In this document: one piece after another, positions 50,750 to 58,675 of the stretch | Numbering within the stretch: position 1 is the stretch's first letter | How the letters are laid out: every line of letters begins with the position of its first letter | Translations under genes and position numbers: made by a program | DNA from: Novosphingobium sp. CF614 | GTDB lineage: Bacteria > Pseudomonadota > Alphaproteobacteria > Sphingomonadales > Sphingomonadaceae | Direction of reading: 5' to 3' | DNA: 64,000 nucleotides | Assembly: GCF_900113255.1 (NCBI RefSeq) | Contig: NZ_FOOR01000007.1 | Span: forward strand, 1 to 64,000 | Notes under the pieces: generated by a model | Databases searched by the model: none | What the model saw: the letters and a program-made list of their open reading frames with translations, nothing else | What the model was told of the DNA's origin: nothing

Positions 50750-52557
50750 GCGTCATTCAGCAAGTCTTCGCCAAGCTCAAGCACGCCGGAGGGCTGAGGT
50801 TTCTGGATGCCTCGGACATCGAGGAGACCGCTGACGCCAAAGTCATGACGGCGAGCGAACGTGCGATCACTGCGCGCTTCGGCGCGCCATCTCTCTCCAA
50901 TCCCGCCATAATTGGCATCGATGACAACAAAAATGCATGGATATATTTGACGCCATCCGACTTCATGTGGAAACCGCTGGCCGATATCAAGGCCGTCACG
51001 GACCAGCTTGCCCCGGTCGCCGGAGGCATAACGAGTGTAACGGCGGCCACCCCGACTTTCTCGCTGGCAGACGGTGCAGGTGCCGTGTGGGCGTCGTTCA
51101 CGCCGAGCGAGTGCTCCTACAAGCCGATCAATGATTTGCAGGCCGTCACGGACCAGCTCGCCCCGATCGCTGGAGGCATAAAGAGTGTAACGGCGGCCAC
51201 CCCGACTTTCTCGCTGGCAGACGGTGCAGGTGCCGTGTGGGCGTCGTTCACGCCGAGCGAGTGCTCCTACAAGCCGATCAATGATTTGCAGGCGGATGTT
51301 GCCGCGCTCCAAGCCGGGCAGGAATCGACCATGTGGGCCGAGCTCTACCCGGTGGGGCAGGCGCTGCACATGATTTATTACGGCCAATCCCTGACAGCCG
51401 GCCGCGGAGCCGCCGCCATATCGACCAGTCCACTCGCCTACGCATATCGCTACGTCGGCGGCGTCGCTGCGCAGGACAACATCGGATCGTCGTCGAGCGC
51501 AACGAACCACGCATCCATCGTCGCACACATTGAGACTGACATGACAGACGGGGGACGCGGCGCGTTCCTATATGGCGAAACGCCCGCGTACGGCGGCGCG
51601 ATGATGTTACACCAGCTTTATGCCGCTGATGGGTTCGATATGGGCACGGACGCGCCCGTGCTGCTGTCGTCGGTGCCGGCGATTGGCGGACAGAGCCTGG
51701 TCAACCTGATGCCGGGCGGCGCTAGTTCTGGGTGGACGTTTCTGACCGACGCTATCGGCTATGCTCCGGCGCGATGTCTTGCCGACTTAAGCCGCGCTTA
51801 CGGCGGCCTGGGCCTGGGATGGAATCAGGGTCAGGCCGAAATCGGTCTGGGAACGCCGGGGGAAACGTACAAGACGAATATGATTTCCATGCGTGCGTCT
51901 GCTGAGGCGCTAGTGCAGGCAGCGGAAGGTAACACCCGGCCATTTCCAATATTCATTGCTCAGGTAGCGGCCCATCCGAATTACAGTGTCGCGGACCCGA
52001 TTATCGCCCGGGCGCAGCTAGAGCTATGCCAGGAGCAGGCCTATTTTGCGCTAGCCTGCCCTGATTACATCTTCACGCGGCAGGCCGATGGGATACACAT
52101 CACGGCTACGTCCGAGCTATGGATGGGCGCCTACCAAACGCTCTGCGCCTATCGCTGGTGCGTGAAGGGTGAAAAGCCAGTGCCTCTCGTTCCGACTGCG
52201 CAGCGCCTCGGCGCGCGCACGATCGCACTGACATTCCCGGTTGCCTCGGGTCGCAAGTTGCAATGGGATACCGCAATCGTTGCGGCGCAAACTAATTACG
52301 GCTTTACGGCGGTGAACACGGCGACCAGCGCGGCGCTGACTATCACTGGCGTAACCATCGGCGGGGCGGGGCGGGTCGCGTACCTGACTTTCTCGGCCGA
52401 CCTGCCTGCCGCCGCTCAAATCCGGTACGCGTGGCAGTCTGGCGATGGCAAGAAAGGCGCGGGCAATCTGCGCGATGATGACCCGCTGGTGTTTGACCCG
52501 AGCGGACACAACCTGCCCATGCATACGTGGGCGCCGATTTTCGACTTGGAGGTATAA
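50746..52557 (+). CDS. Tail fibre/spike with SGNH-type esterase domain
   Basis: The 603-residue protein has three parts. Residues 1-~85 attach it. Residues ~83-182 are two 50-residue repeats (AVTDQLAP-x-AGGI to KPINDLQ). From ~residue 205 there is a domain with LHMIYYGQSLTAGRGAAA, GLGLGWNQGQAEIGLG and a DGIHIT motif, which resemble the Ser, Asn/Gln and Asp-x-x-His blocks of SGNH/sialate-O-acetylesterase enzymes. The last ~110 residues are beta sandwich. I infer a host-glycan deacetylase acting at the cell surface. GQSL replaces the usual GDSL or GQSN, so activity needs checking. Confidence 0.7.
   Translation: MSVIQQVFAKLKHAGGLRFLDASDIEETADAKVMTASERAITARFGAPSLSNPAIIGIDDNKNAWIYLTPSDFMWKPLADIKAVTDQLAPVAGGITSVTAATPTFSLADGAGAVWASFTPSECSYKPINDLQAVTDQLAPIAGGIKSVTAATPTFSLADGAGAVWASFTPSECSYKPINDLQADVAALQAGQESTMWAELYPVGQALHMIYYGQSLTAGRGAAAISTSPLAYAYRYVGGVAAQDNIGSSSSATNHASIVAHIETDMTDGGRGAFLYGETPAYGGAMMLHQLYAADGFDMGTDAPVLLSSVPAIGGQSLVNLMPGGASSGWTFLTDAIGYAPARCLADLSRAYGGLGLGWNQGQAEIGLGTPGETYKTNMISMRASAEALVQAAEGNTRPFPIFIAQVAAHPNYSVADPIIARAQLELCQEQAYFALACPDYIFTRQADGIHITATSELWMGAYQTLCAYRWCVKGEKPVPLVPTAQRLGARTIALTFPVASGRKLQWDTAIVAAQTNYGFTAVNTATSAALTITGVTIGGAGRVAYLTFSADLPAAAQIRYAWQSGDGKKGAGNLRDDDPLVFDPSGHNLPMHTWAPIFDLEV
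50992..51291 (+). repeat. Tandem 150-bp repeat in the fibre gene
   Basis: Units 50992-51141 and 51142-51291 differ at only a few bases and encode two 50-residue repeats. A weaker third relative lies upstream in the protein (ending WKPLADIK). Confidence 0.88.
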
Positions 52558-53295
52558 ATGGCTAAAGCGATTGTCATTAAATGCGACGGCGTCGCATCGT
52601 ACAGTTTCGGAAAGATTGTCGAGGTCAATGATGATACCGGGGCGCTGTTCGCCGCGTACATCTTCGGCGATGACTACGTAGGAAGCAGCCTCTTCGACTA
52701 TGCGGACAACGGTCACGATTTGACGAACAGCTTTGCTGCGTTCGGGGAAAATTATGCTTCTGTCGGCGGCGGTGCCCGATTGCTGCTGCCCTTCAGCGGC
52801 GCTGACGTTGCTGCTTTCGCCTCGGCGATCACAGTTATCGTGGTCCACAAGACGCCGGCCGCAAACACGGCTTTTCTAGTGTCGAATTACGTCAACGGGT
52901 CGACTCCTGCGATCGTTATCGCCGCGCCCAATAATGCGGCGGCCCGCACCTATTCGGTCGGCGCCACCGCCCAAAACACACAAATCGCGACGGACCCCAC
53001 CCGAGGCGATCAGTTCGTTCTCAGCGCCGCCACGTGGACACCGACTCAGCATTCTGTCCACTACATCAAAAATGGCGTCGCCACGCATAATGCTGTCGCC
53101 GCCTGGACCTCGACCGCCCCGTTCGGGGGTGCCAATAATCTCACCATTTCGACGCTGGTCGCCGGCGGCTTCGACGGAGCCAGCGATGTGGCGGCGGTGC
53201 TGGTCTATGACAGGGTCCTGACCAATGCGGAGATCGAGGCCGAGCATGACATGCTGGCGGTCCTGCTGACCGTTGGCCTCACGCCGATCGCATGA
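52558..53295 (+). CDS. Lectin-like (LamG/concanavalin-type) phage protein
   Basis: The 245-residue protein has a long beta-sandwich-like region with ITVIVVHKTPAANTAFLVSN, NLTISTLVAGGFDGASDVAAVLVYDRVLTNAEIEAEHDML. The final VYDRVLTNAEIEAEHDML is the common ending of LamG-type lectin domains. GGAGG lies seven bases before the ATG. It follows the esterase fibre gene directly and probably belongs to the same receptor-binding complex. Confidence 0.65.
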   Translation: MAKAIVIKCDGVASYSFGKIVEVNDDTGALFAAYIFGDDYVGSSLFDYADNGHDLTNSFAAFGENYASVGGGARLLLPFSGADVAAFASAITVIVVHKTPAANTAFLVSNYVNGSTPAIVIAAPNNAAARTYSVGATAQNTQIATDPTRGDQFVLSAATWTPTQHSVHYIKNGVATHNAVAAWTSTAPFGGANNLTISTLVAGGFDGASDVAAVLVYDRVLTNAEIEAEHDMLAVLLTVGLTPIA

Positions 53296-53657
53296 CCGAC
53301 CTCTTCGCCATCGTCCCGAACTGGCTTCCAGGCTGGCTCAGCGCCGGGGCGGCGGCGGGCGGTGGTTTCGGTGTCATCAAGTGGGGTCTGGAGTTTCTGG
53401 GGGGCCGGATGGACAAGCGCGAGGCGGCGATCGACGCCGGCACGCAGATGCTGATCGCCAGTCTGGAGGCCCGGCTTAACGCGCTTACCGCCCGCCTCGA
53501 CAAGGTCGAGACTGAACTGGCCGATTGCCGCCGAAAGCACGCAGAGGCGGAGGCGAAGGTGATGCGCCTTGAAGCGATGCAGCAGGGCTATGGCCGGGCG
53601 CGCGAACAGGCGGCGCTGATCGTCGCGGCCGAGCGGCTTGAGCAAAGGGGGATTTGA
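53292..53657 (+). CDS. Small membrane/coiled-coil protein of the lysis cassette
   Basis: The 121-residue protein has one hydrophobic segment near residues 10-35 (WLPGWLSAGAAAGGGFGVIKWG) and a long coiled coil (ASLEARLNALTARLDKVETELADC). It precedes a holin-like gene by 1 bp. A single membrane helix plus coiled coil fits holin partners or antiholins, but no family is recognised. Confidence 0.6.
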   Translation: MTDLFAIVPNWLPGWLSAGAAAGGGFGVIKWGLEFLGGRMDKREAAIDAGTQMLIASLEARLNALTARLDKVETELADCRRKHAEAEAKVMRLEAMQQGYGRAREQAALIVAAERLEQRGI

Positions 53658-53658
53658 G

Positions 53659-53910
53659 ATGACCCGGAACTGGCTTCGTCTGGCCGAACTGATCGCGCTC
53701 GTCGCCCTGGGCGGCGGCCTGCTGGTGCTATGCGGCATGATGATTTCGCAGGACAAGATGGGCGAGGCATTCGGCACCGCCCTGCTGGCCTTCGGCTCGA
53801 TCGTGCAGGCGATCCGCAACCAGTCCCAGGCCCACGCCATGAACGCGATGGCCGATCATCTCGCCAAATCGGTCCCCGCCAGGGAAGACGCAGAGGAGCG
53901 CATGCCATGA
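53659..53910 (+). CDS. Putative holin
   Basis: The 83-residue protein has one or two membrane segments (LAELIALVALGGGLLVLCGMMI and a weaker AFGTALLAFGSIVQAI) and a charged C-terminus (REDAEERMP). Size, topology and position directly before the lysozyme gene (ATGA overlap) fit a holin, which would form the membrane holes at lysis. The ATG at 53659 follows AAGGGGG; an in-frame ATG at 53638 inside the previous gene is less likely. Confidence 0.6.
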   Translation: MTRNWLRLAELIALVALGGGLLVLCGMMISQDKMGEAFGTALLAFGSIVQAIRNQSQAHAMNAMADHLAKSVPAREDAEERMP

Positions 53911-54371
53911 AGCTCGGCCCCAAAGGCAAGGCCCTGATCCAGAAATGGGAAGGCTGCGCGAAAAAGCGCGCCGATGGCCGGTTCGCCGCCTATCCCGACC
54001 CCGGCAGCGCGGACGGCAAGCCCTGGACGATCGGATGGGGCTCCACCGGGCCGGACATCGGCCCCGGCACCGTCTGGACCCAGGCGCAGTGCGACGCCCG
54101 GTTCGCCCGGGATATCCAGCGCTATGTCGATGACGTGGCCCGCGCGATCGGCACCGCGCCGACATCCCAGGACCAGTTCGACGCCATGGTCTCCTTCCAT
54201 TACAACACCGGCAGGATCGGCGCGGCGACGCTGACCAGAAAGCACCGGGCCGGGGACCACGCCGGCGCCGCCGCCGAGTTCGGCAAGTGGATCTACAACG
54301 CCGGCAAGCCCATGAACGGCCTGAAATCCCGCCGCGCCGACGAAGCCCGGCTCTACCGGGGCGAGGCATGA
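53907..54371 (+). CDS. Endolysin, T4-type lysozyme (GH24)
   Basis: The 154-residue enzyme should cleave the MurNAc-GlcNAc bond of peptidoglycan. The catalytic Glu15 is in KWEGC, followed by Asp31 (AYPDPG) and Thr41 (WTIGWG), the Glu-Asp-Thr arrangement of GH24. Further motifs are QFDAMVSFHYNTG and FGKWIYNAGKPMNGLKSRRADEARLY. No signal or anchor sequence is visible, so release should depend on the holin. ATGA overlaps join it to the holin and Rz genes. Confidence 0.92.
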   Translation: MKLGPKGKALIQKWEGCAKKRADGRFAAYPDPGSADGKPWTIGWGSTGPDIGPGTVWTQAQCDARFARDIQRYVDDVARAIGTAPTSQDQFDAMVSFHYNTGRIGAATLTRKHRAGDHAGAAAEFGKWIYNAGKPMNGLKSRRADEARLYRGEA

Positions 54372-54955
54372 CCGCGCTCTGGCTGGCGCTGCGCTGCGTG
54401 CGCTCCGGTTTCGCCGCCGGCGGGCGCTGGGCACTGGCCAGCAACGTGCACCTGATGATCGTCCTGGCCGCGCTGGTCGGCGCCTGGGGCTGGTGGGGCT
54501 GGCACCGCAATGCGCTGTGCGAACGCCAGCTGGTCAAGGCGAACCGGATCATCGCGGCGATGCGATCGGCCGCCGAACAGGCCGCCCTCGATCAGGCCAG
54601 GGTCAACCATGCGCCGGCCGAAACGTCCAGACATATCGCGGAGGACAGCAATGCGAAGAGCCCCGAATATTACGCGCAGGTTGCCCGTGCCGGCACTGCT
54701 TATGCTGCTGCCCATCCTGTCGGCCTGCGCTGCCCGTCCGGTGGAAGTGCGCCCGGCCTTGCCGATCTGCCCGGAGCCGATCGTGCTGCCCCGATCGATG
54801 ACCGATCCGGTCAGGCTGCCGGCATGGTTGCCCTCTCCGCTGCCGATTTCGACCTCCTCAACGCCAACAGCGCCCGCCTCGCCCAGGTGCGCCAGGATGC
54901 CCAGGCCCTGATCGCCGCCGGCGTGGCCGCGCCTTCGGATTCCGCGCCGCGATGA
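54368..54955 (+). CDS. Rz-like inner-membrane spanin
   Basis: The 195-residue protein has an N-terminal membrane anchor (HLMIVLAALVGAWGWWGW, residues ~29-46) and a periplasmic helical region (RQLVKANRIIAAMRSAAEQAALDQ). A second gene with a lipobox lies inside it in another frame, the standard Rz/Rz1 arrangement. Spanins fuse inner and outer membranes in the last lysis step. The stop overlaps V (ATGA). Confidence 0.75.
   Translation: MTALWLALRCVRSGFAAGGRWALASNVHLMIVLAALVGAWGWWGWHRNALCERQLVKANRIIAAMRSAAEQAALDQARVNHAPAETSRHIAEDSNAKSPEYYAQVARAGTAYAAAHPVGLRCPSGGSAPGLADLPGADRAAPIDDRSGQAAGMVALSAADFDLLNANSARLAQVRQDAQALIAAGVAAPSDSAPR
54651..54911 (+). CDS. Rz1-like outer-membrane spanin lipoprotein, embedded in Rz
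   Basis: An 86-residue frame nested in the Rz gene. It opens RRAPNITRRLPVPALLMLLPILSACAARPVE: a basic region, a hydrophobic stretch and lipobox LSAC. The mature part is proline-rich (PALPICPEPIVLPRSMTDPVRLP), as in Rz1 proteins. GGAGG lies five bases before the ATG. Nesting, lipobox and proline content together make this a convincing gene. Confidence 0.8.
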   Translation: MRRAPNITRRLPVPALLMLLPILSACAARPVEVRPALPICPEPIVLPRSMTDPVRLPAWLPSPLPISTSSTPTAPASPRCARMPRP

Positions 54956-55524
54956 AACAGCAGGAAGACATCCCGGCCGATCTCTCCGAACTGATCCGCC
55001 TGGGCACCATCGCCACGGTGGACCTCGCCGCCGGCACCTGCACCGTGCTTTATGGCAATCCGGACGATGACGACGGCGGCGCCGAAACGCCCGCCATCCG
55101 CTGGGCCGCGCCCCGCGCCGGCAGCACCCGCATCTGGTCTCCCCCCACCGTGGGCGAGCAAGTGCTGCTTCTGGTCCCGGACGGTCAGCTCGCCGGCGCC
55201 GTCGCGCTGCTGGGCATCACCCAGGACAGCTTCCCGCCGGCGGGAGACAGCTTGACCGAAGTCATGCTCTTCGCGGACGGCGCCCGGATCGCCTATGACC
55301 CGGAAGACCACGCGCTCACCGCCATCCTGCCCGATGGCGGCACCGCGACGATCACCGCCCCCGGCGGCCTCACCATCAACGCGGACGTGACGATCACCGG
55401 CAACGTCACCCTCAACGGCAAGCTGGATGCCAGCGAAGACGTGACGGCGGACGGGATCAGCCTCAAGAGCCACAAGCACGGAAACGTCCAGTCCGGCGGC
55501 TCCCAGACTGGCGAGCCGGTCTGA
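54952..55524 (+). CDS. V: Baseplate spike/assembly protein V
   Basis: GpV is the membrane-piercing spike at the tail tip. The 190-residue protein has an OB-like N-terminal domain (RLGTIATVDLAAGTCTVLYGNPD, RWAAPRAGSTRIWSPPTVGEQVLLLVPDGQ). The C-terminal beta-helix (GGTATITAPGGLTINADVTITGNVTLNGKLDASEDV) ends in GISLKSHKHGNVQSG, whose HxH motif binds the tip iron in P2 gpV. It follows Rz with an ATGA overlap, an unusual position for V. Confidence 0.93.
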   Translation: MKQQEDIPADLSELIRLGTIATVDLAAGTCTVLYGNPDDDDGGAETPAIRWAAPRAGSTRIWSPPTVGEQVLLLVPDGQLAGAVALLGITQDSFPPAGDSLTEVMLFADGARIAYDPEDHALTAILPDGGTATITAPGGLTINADVTITGNVTLNGKLDASEDVTADGISLKSHKHGNVQSGGSQTGEPV

Positions 55525-55542
55525 TCCTCGATAGGCAGGCGC

Positions 55543-55887
55543 ATGTCCGCGCTTACCATCCTCGCCTCCGCCGCGCTCTGCGTCGGCTCCGTCCACGATG
55601 GAGACACCTTGCGCACTTGCGCCGGCGAGCGCGTGCGCATCGCCAATATCGATGCGCCGGAAATGCCGGACAGCCCCAAATGCACCGGCCGCACCCGCCG
55701 GGGCTGGTGCGACTATCGCCTGGCCGAACGCAGCCGGGACGCGCTCGCCGGCCTGCTTGCCGCCAGCCCGGCCAGGCTCCGGCGCATCGGCCGCGACAAG
55801 TACGGCCGCACTCTCGCCATTGTCACCGTGAACGGCCAGGACGCGGGAGAATACCTGATCGCCAGGGGCCTCGCCCGCCGCTGGTAG
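55543..55887 (+). CDS. Staphylococcal nuclease-like (thermonuclease) protein
   Basis: The 114-residue protein is a compact SNase domain: VHDGDTLRT (Asp21), GERVRIANIDAPEMP with Arg32, Asp38 and Glu40, and DKYGRTLA with Arg89, matching the catalytic Arg-Asp-Glu-Arg set. The first residues (LTILASAALCVG) could be a short signal or the first strand. P2 has no gene between V and W, so this is accessory cargo or a DNA-handling protein expressed with the late genes. Confidence 0.85.
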   Translation: MSALTILASAALCVGSVHDGDTLRTCAGERVRIANIDAPEMPDSPKCTGRTRRGWCDYRLAERSRDALAGLLAASPARLRRIGRDKYGRTLAIVTVNGQDAGEYLIARGLARRW

Positions 55888-55912
55888 CGCCCTTCGTCGC
55901 GCATCTGGCCGG

Positions 55913-55929
55913 GTAGCACCGGCTCCTAC
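55913..55929. promoter_or_regulatory. Late motif copy 3 (before W)
   Basis: GTAGCACCGGCTCCTAC, identical to copy 2, in the 80-bp gap between the nuclease gene and W, 38 bp before the W GTG. Confidence 0.55.
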
Positions 55930-55967
55930 AAAGCCAACCTCTGGCATCATCCGCGCCGAAGGCGCTT

Positions 55968-56345
55968 GTGTCCCATCTCATGAACGGGATGAACGTCACA
56001 ACCGGCCAGGCGCTTGACGGCACCGCGCACCTTGCGCAGTCGATCGCCGACATCCTCGGCACGCCGCTGGGCTGGCGGGTCATGCGCCGCGACTATGGCT
56101 CGCTGCTGTTCGACCTGATCGACCAGCCCATCAACGCGGCCACCGTCATGCTGCTGCGCGCCGCTACCGCCGTTTCGCTGCGACGCTGGGAACCCCGGCT
56201 CAAGCTTTCCAAGGTCTCGCTATCCGGCACCCCGGCGGACGGCACCCTAACGATCACCCTTTCGGGCACCCGCACCGACGTGCCGGCGCCCAACGCGCGC
56301 ACCACGCTTTCCATCCCGCTCCCCGCCATCCTGGCCAGCAGCTGA
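55968..56345 (+). CDS. W: Baseplate wedge protein W (gp25-like)
   Basis: The 125-residue protein contains LAQSIADILGTPLGWRVMRRDYGSLLFDLIDQP and LRRWEPRLKLSKVSL, the core of the gp25/GpW baseplate family, which links the baseplate to the first sheath ring. The start is probably GTG at 55968; ATG codons at 55980 and 55989 are alternatives. It starts the W-FI-FII-E-T block. Confidence 0.88.
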   Translation: MSHLMNGMNVTTGQALDGTAHLAQSIADILGTPLGWRVMRRDYGSLLFDLIDQPINAATVMLLRAATAVSLRRWEPRLKLSKVSLSGTPADGTLTITLSGTRTDVPAPNARTTLSIPLPAILASS

Positions 56346-56355
56346 AGGACCCGCC

Positions 56356-57513
56356 ATGCCCCACGGCCTTACCATCACCGAATCGGCAACCGGCGCCCGG
56401 TCGATCCTGGCGCCCAGCCTTTCCGTCATCGGCATCATCGCCACCGCCACCGCCGCCGCCGGGCAGGCGACAACCGATCTCGACGCGGCCTTCCCGCTCA
56501 ACGTCCCGGTCCTGGTCACCGACGTCGATACCGCGTCCGGCAATGCCGGCACCGGCGGCACGCTCAAGTCCGCGCTCGAGGCGATCGGCGACCAGACCAG
56601 CCCGATCGTCGTCGTCGTCCGCGTCGCCGTCGATGCCGACCAGGCGGACCAGGACGCCAACGTGATCGGCGCCACCACCGGCAACAGCTACACCGGCATC
56701 CAGGCGCTGCTCGCCGCCGAAAGCGTGGTCGGCGTGCGCCCGCGCATCATCGCCGCCCCCGGCCTCGATACCCAGGCCGTCACCGCCGAACTGGTGGTGG
56801 CCGCCAAGAAGCTGCGCGCCATGGTCTATGCCGCCGCGATCGGAGACGACGTGGCCGAAGTGGTGCTTTATCGCGACAACTTCGGCGACCGCGAGCTGAT
56901 GCTGATCTGGCCGGACACCTCCACCACGATTCCGGGTGACGCCATCGCCCGCGCGGTCGGCCTGCGCGCGCTGATCGACGAGGAGCAGGGCTGGAACAAG
57001 ACGATCAGCAACGTCACCATCGGCGGCGTCACCGAAATCTCCAAGCACGTCCACTTCGATCTGCTGGACACGTCCACCGATGCCGGCGTGCTGAATGATG
57101 CCCAGGTCACCACCCTGATCCGCAATACCGGTTACCGCTTCTGGGGCAACCGCACCTGCGCGGGAGAGGATCAGCCCGAATTCGCCTTCGAATCGGCGGT
57201 ACGCACCAGCCACGCGCTGCAGGACGTGATCGTCTCCGTGTTCCTCCCTTTCTTCGATCGCCCGATGACGGTGGCGATGGTCAAGGACCTGCTGGAAACC
57301 TGCAACGCCGCCATGCGCCAGCTCAAGGCGCAAGGCCGGATCGTCGGCGCGCTGGCCTATTTCGACAAGACCAAGAACTCGGCCGAACAGCTCGCCGCCG
57401 GCCGCCCCACCATCGGCATCAAGTACACGCCGACCGCGCCGATGGAAAACCCGATCGTAGAGCTCATCAACACCGCAGAATTTTACGAAGGCTTCGCCGA
57501 TCAGCTCGTCTGA
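56356..57513 (+). CDS. FI: Contractile tail sheath protein FI
   Basis: The 385-residue protein should form the contractile sheath. It opens HGLTITESATGARSILAPSLSVIGIIATA and has YTGIQALLAAESVVGVRPRIIAAPG, WGNRTCAGED and FYEGFADQLV, characteristic of P2-type sheath proteins. The length matches P2 gpFI closely. Confidence 0.95.
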   Translation: MPHGLTITESATGARSILAPSLSVIGIIATATAAAGQATTDLDAAFPLNVPVLVTDVDTASGNAGTGGTLKSALEAIGDQTSPIVVVVRVAVDADQADQDANVIGATTGNSYTGIQALLAAESVVGVRPRIIAAPGLDTQAVTAELVVAAKKLRAMVYAAAIGDDVAEVVLYRDNFGDRELMLIWPDTSTTIPGDAIARAVGLRALIDEEQGWNKTISNVTIGGVTEISKHVHFDLLDTSTDAGVLNDAQVTTLIRNTGYRFWGNRTCAGEDQPEFAFESAVRTSHALQDVIVSVFLPFFDRPMTVAMVKDLLETCNAAMRQLKAQGRIVGALAYFDKTKNSAEQLAAGRPTIGIKYTPTAPMENPIVELINTAEFYEGFADQLV

Positions 57514-57585
57514 TCGCACCACGCTTATTCGCTTCGCCGCTCATCCTGGGCCTGTCGAAGGATTGAAGGAAAAAGGAACCGCGCC

Positions 57586-58095
57586 ATGGGCCTCCCCCGC
57601 AAGCTCATCAACATCAACGTCTTCGTCAACGGCCGGGGCTGGCTGGGCGAAGTCTCCGAATTCGAGGAGCCCAAGCTTGCCTTCGCCAGCGAGGAATGGC
57701 GCGGCGGCGGCATGCTCGGCCCGGTCAAGCTGGACAAGGGCCTGGAAGCGATGGAGGCCACCATTACCATGGGCAGCCACACCGCCTACCTGATCCGCCA
57801 GTTCGGCACCACCGACGTCGAAGGCACGCGCCTGCGCCTGGTCGCCGCCTACCGCGCCGATGACGGCGGCGCCGCCCAGGCGGTGGAAATCTACCTGGGC
57901 GGCCGGTTCTCGGAAATCGACCTGGGCAAGTCCAAGCCGGGCGACGATACCGAGCACAAGTACACCGCCCAGCTCAACTACTACCGCCGCGTGGTCGACG
58001 GCAGGACAGAGGCGGAAATCGACATGCTCGGCGGCCTGTTCATGATCGACGGCGTCGATCGCTATGCGGAGATCATGTCCATCCTCACCGGCTGA
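57586..58095 (+). CDS. FII: Tail tube protein FII
   Basis: The 169-residue protein forms the inner tube. It begins GLPRKLININVFVNGRGWLGEVSEFEEPKL and has EWRGGGMLGPVKLDKGLEAMEA and KYTAQLNYYRRVVDGRTEAEIDMLGG, all standard for FII proteins. It is followed by a hairpin and the E/E' chaperone genes. Confidence 0.95.
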   Translation: MGLPRKLININVFVNGRGWLGEVSEFEEPKLAFASEEWRGGGMLGPVKLDKGLEAMEATITMGSHTAYLIRQFGTTDVEGTRLRLVAAYRADDGGAAQAVEIYLGGRFSEIDLGKSKPGDDTEHKYTAQLNYYRRVVDGRTEAEIDMLGGLFMIDGVDRYAEIMSILTG

Positions 58096-58156
58096 CATCC
58101 CACTGCGGCCACCCAACCCGGCGAGCGGTCCAAACGCGGGGCGCCGCCCGCCGTCC

Positions 58157-58202
58157 GGGCTGGGGAGGACGGTTTCTTACCTCGGCCGATCCTCCCCGGC
58201 CC
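58157..58202 (+). terminator. Hairpin between tube and chaperone genes
   Basis: A 13-bp stem with one wobble pair (58157-58169 with 58190-58202) and a 20-nt loop lies in the 143-bp gap between FII and E. No U tract follows. It may act as a partial terminator or RNA-processing signal, reducing chaperone expression relative to the abundant tube protein. Confidence 0.4.
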
Positions 58203-58238
58203 ATCATTCCCAGCCCCGCCACCAGAGGAGCCCCGCAC

Positions 58239-58529
58239 ATGACCGACCAGCCAGAAATCCCGCTAGACGAACCGATCAAGCGCGGTGAAACCGAAATCAT
58301 ATCCGTCAGGCTTCGTCGGCCCAGGAGTGGTGAACTGCGCGGCTTATCCATGCTTGATCTCATGCAGATGAAGGTCGATTCCGTGCACGAACTACTGCCG
58401 CGCATCACGGTGCCGCCACTGACCGAACTGGAAGTGCGGGACGTTTGCCTGGCGGATTTCCTGAAGCTTTCGACCGAGATCGCCAGTTTTTTTCTGCCGA
58501 AGGACAGCCCGGAATCCCCGGACGAATAG
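58239..58529 (+). CDS. E: Tail assembly chaperone E
   Basis: The 96-residue protein (IPLDEPIKRGETEIISVRLRRPRSG, LLPRITVPPLTELEVRDVCLADFL) is the P2 gpE-type chaperone that coats the tape measure before tube assembly. AGAGGAG precedes the ATG by eight bases. Near its end the reading frame crosses a T7 slippery run (58487-58493), where a fraction of ribosomes should slip into E'. Confidence 0.88.
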   Translation: MTDQPEIPLDEPIKRGETEIISVRLRRPRSGELRGLSMLDLMQMKVDSVHELLPRITVPPLTELEVRDVCLADFLKLSTEIASFFLPKDSPESPDE

Positions 58530-58675
58530 AAGATGCCATGGCCACGATCGCGGCTGTCTTTCACTGGGAGCCACAGGTCATGGATGACATGACGCTGTCC
58601 GAAATGATCGATTGGTATGGCTTGGCCGTCGATCGGTGGAACCAGATGTGGGGGCGACGATCGGAGGGGCCATGA
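58239..58675 (+). CDS. Frameshift chaperone E+E' fusion
   Basis: A -1 shift at 58487-58493 joins the first 85 residues of E to a 60-residue extension that starts SAEGQPGIPGRIEDAM and ends RWNQMWGRRSEGP, stopping at 58673-58675, with 145 residues in all. The extension has TIAAVFHWEPQVMDDMTLSEMIDWY, the E' pattern in P2-like phages. Its own start would be the ATG at 58538 without a good ribosome site, so synthesis by frameshifting is more likely. The tape measure gene starts inside its stop (ATGA). Confidence 0.8.
58487..58493 (+). other. Programmed -1 frameshift site (T TTT TTT)
   Basis: Seven thymidines are placed so that the zero-frame codons are TTT TTT after a preceding T, a canonical X-XXY-YYZ heptamer. 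The next base is C. The -1 frame is open for 60 codons beyond it. P2 itself uses a T-rich slippery site in the same gene. Confidence 0.8.
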
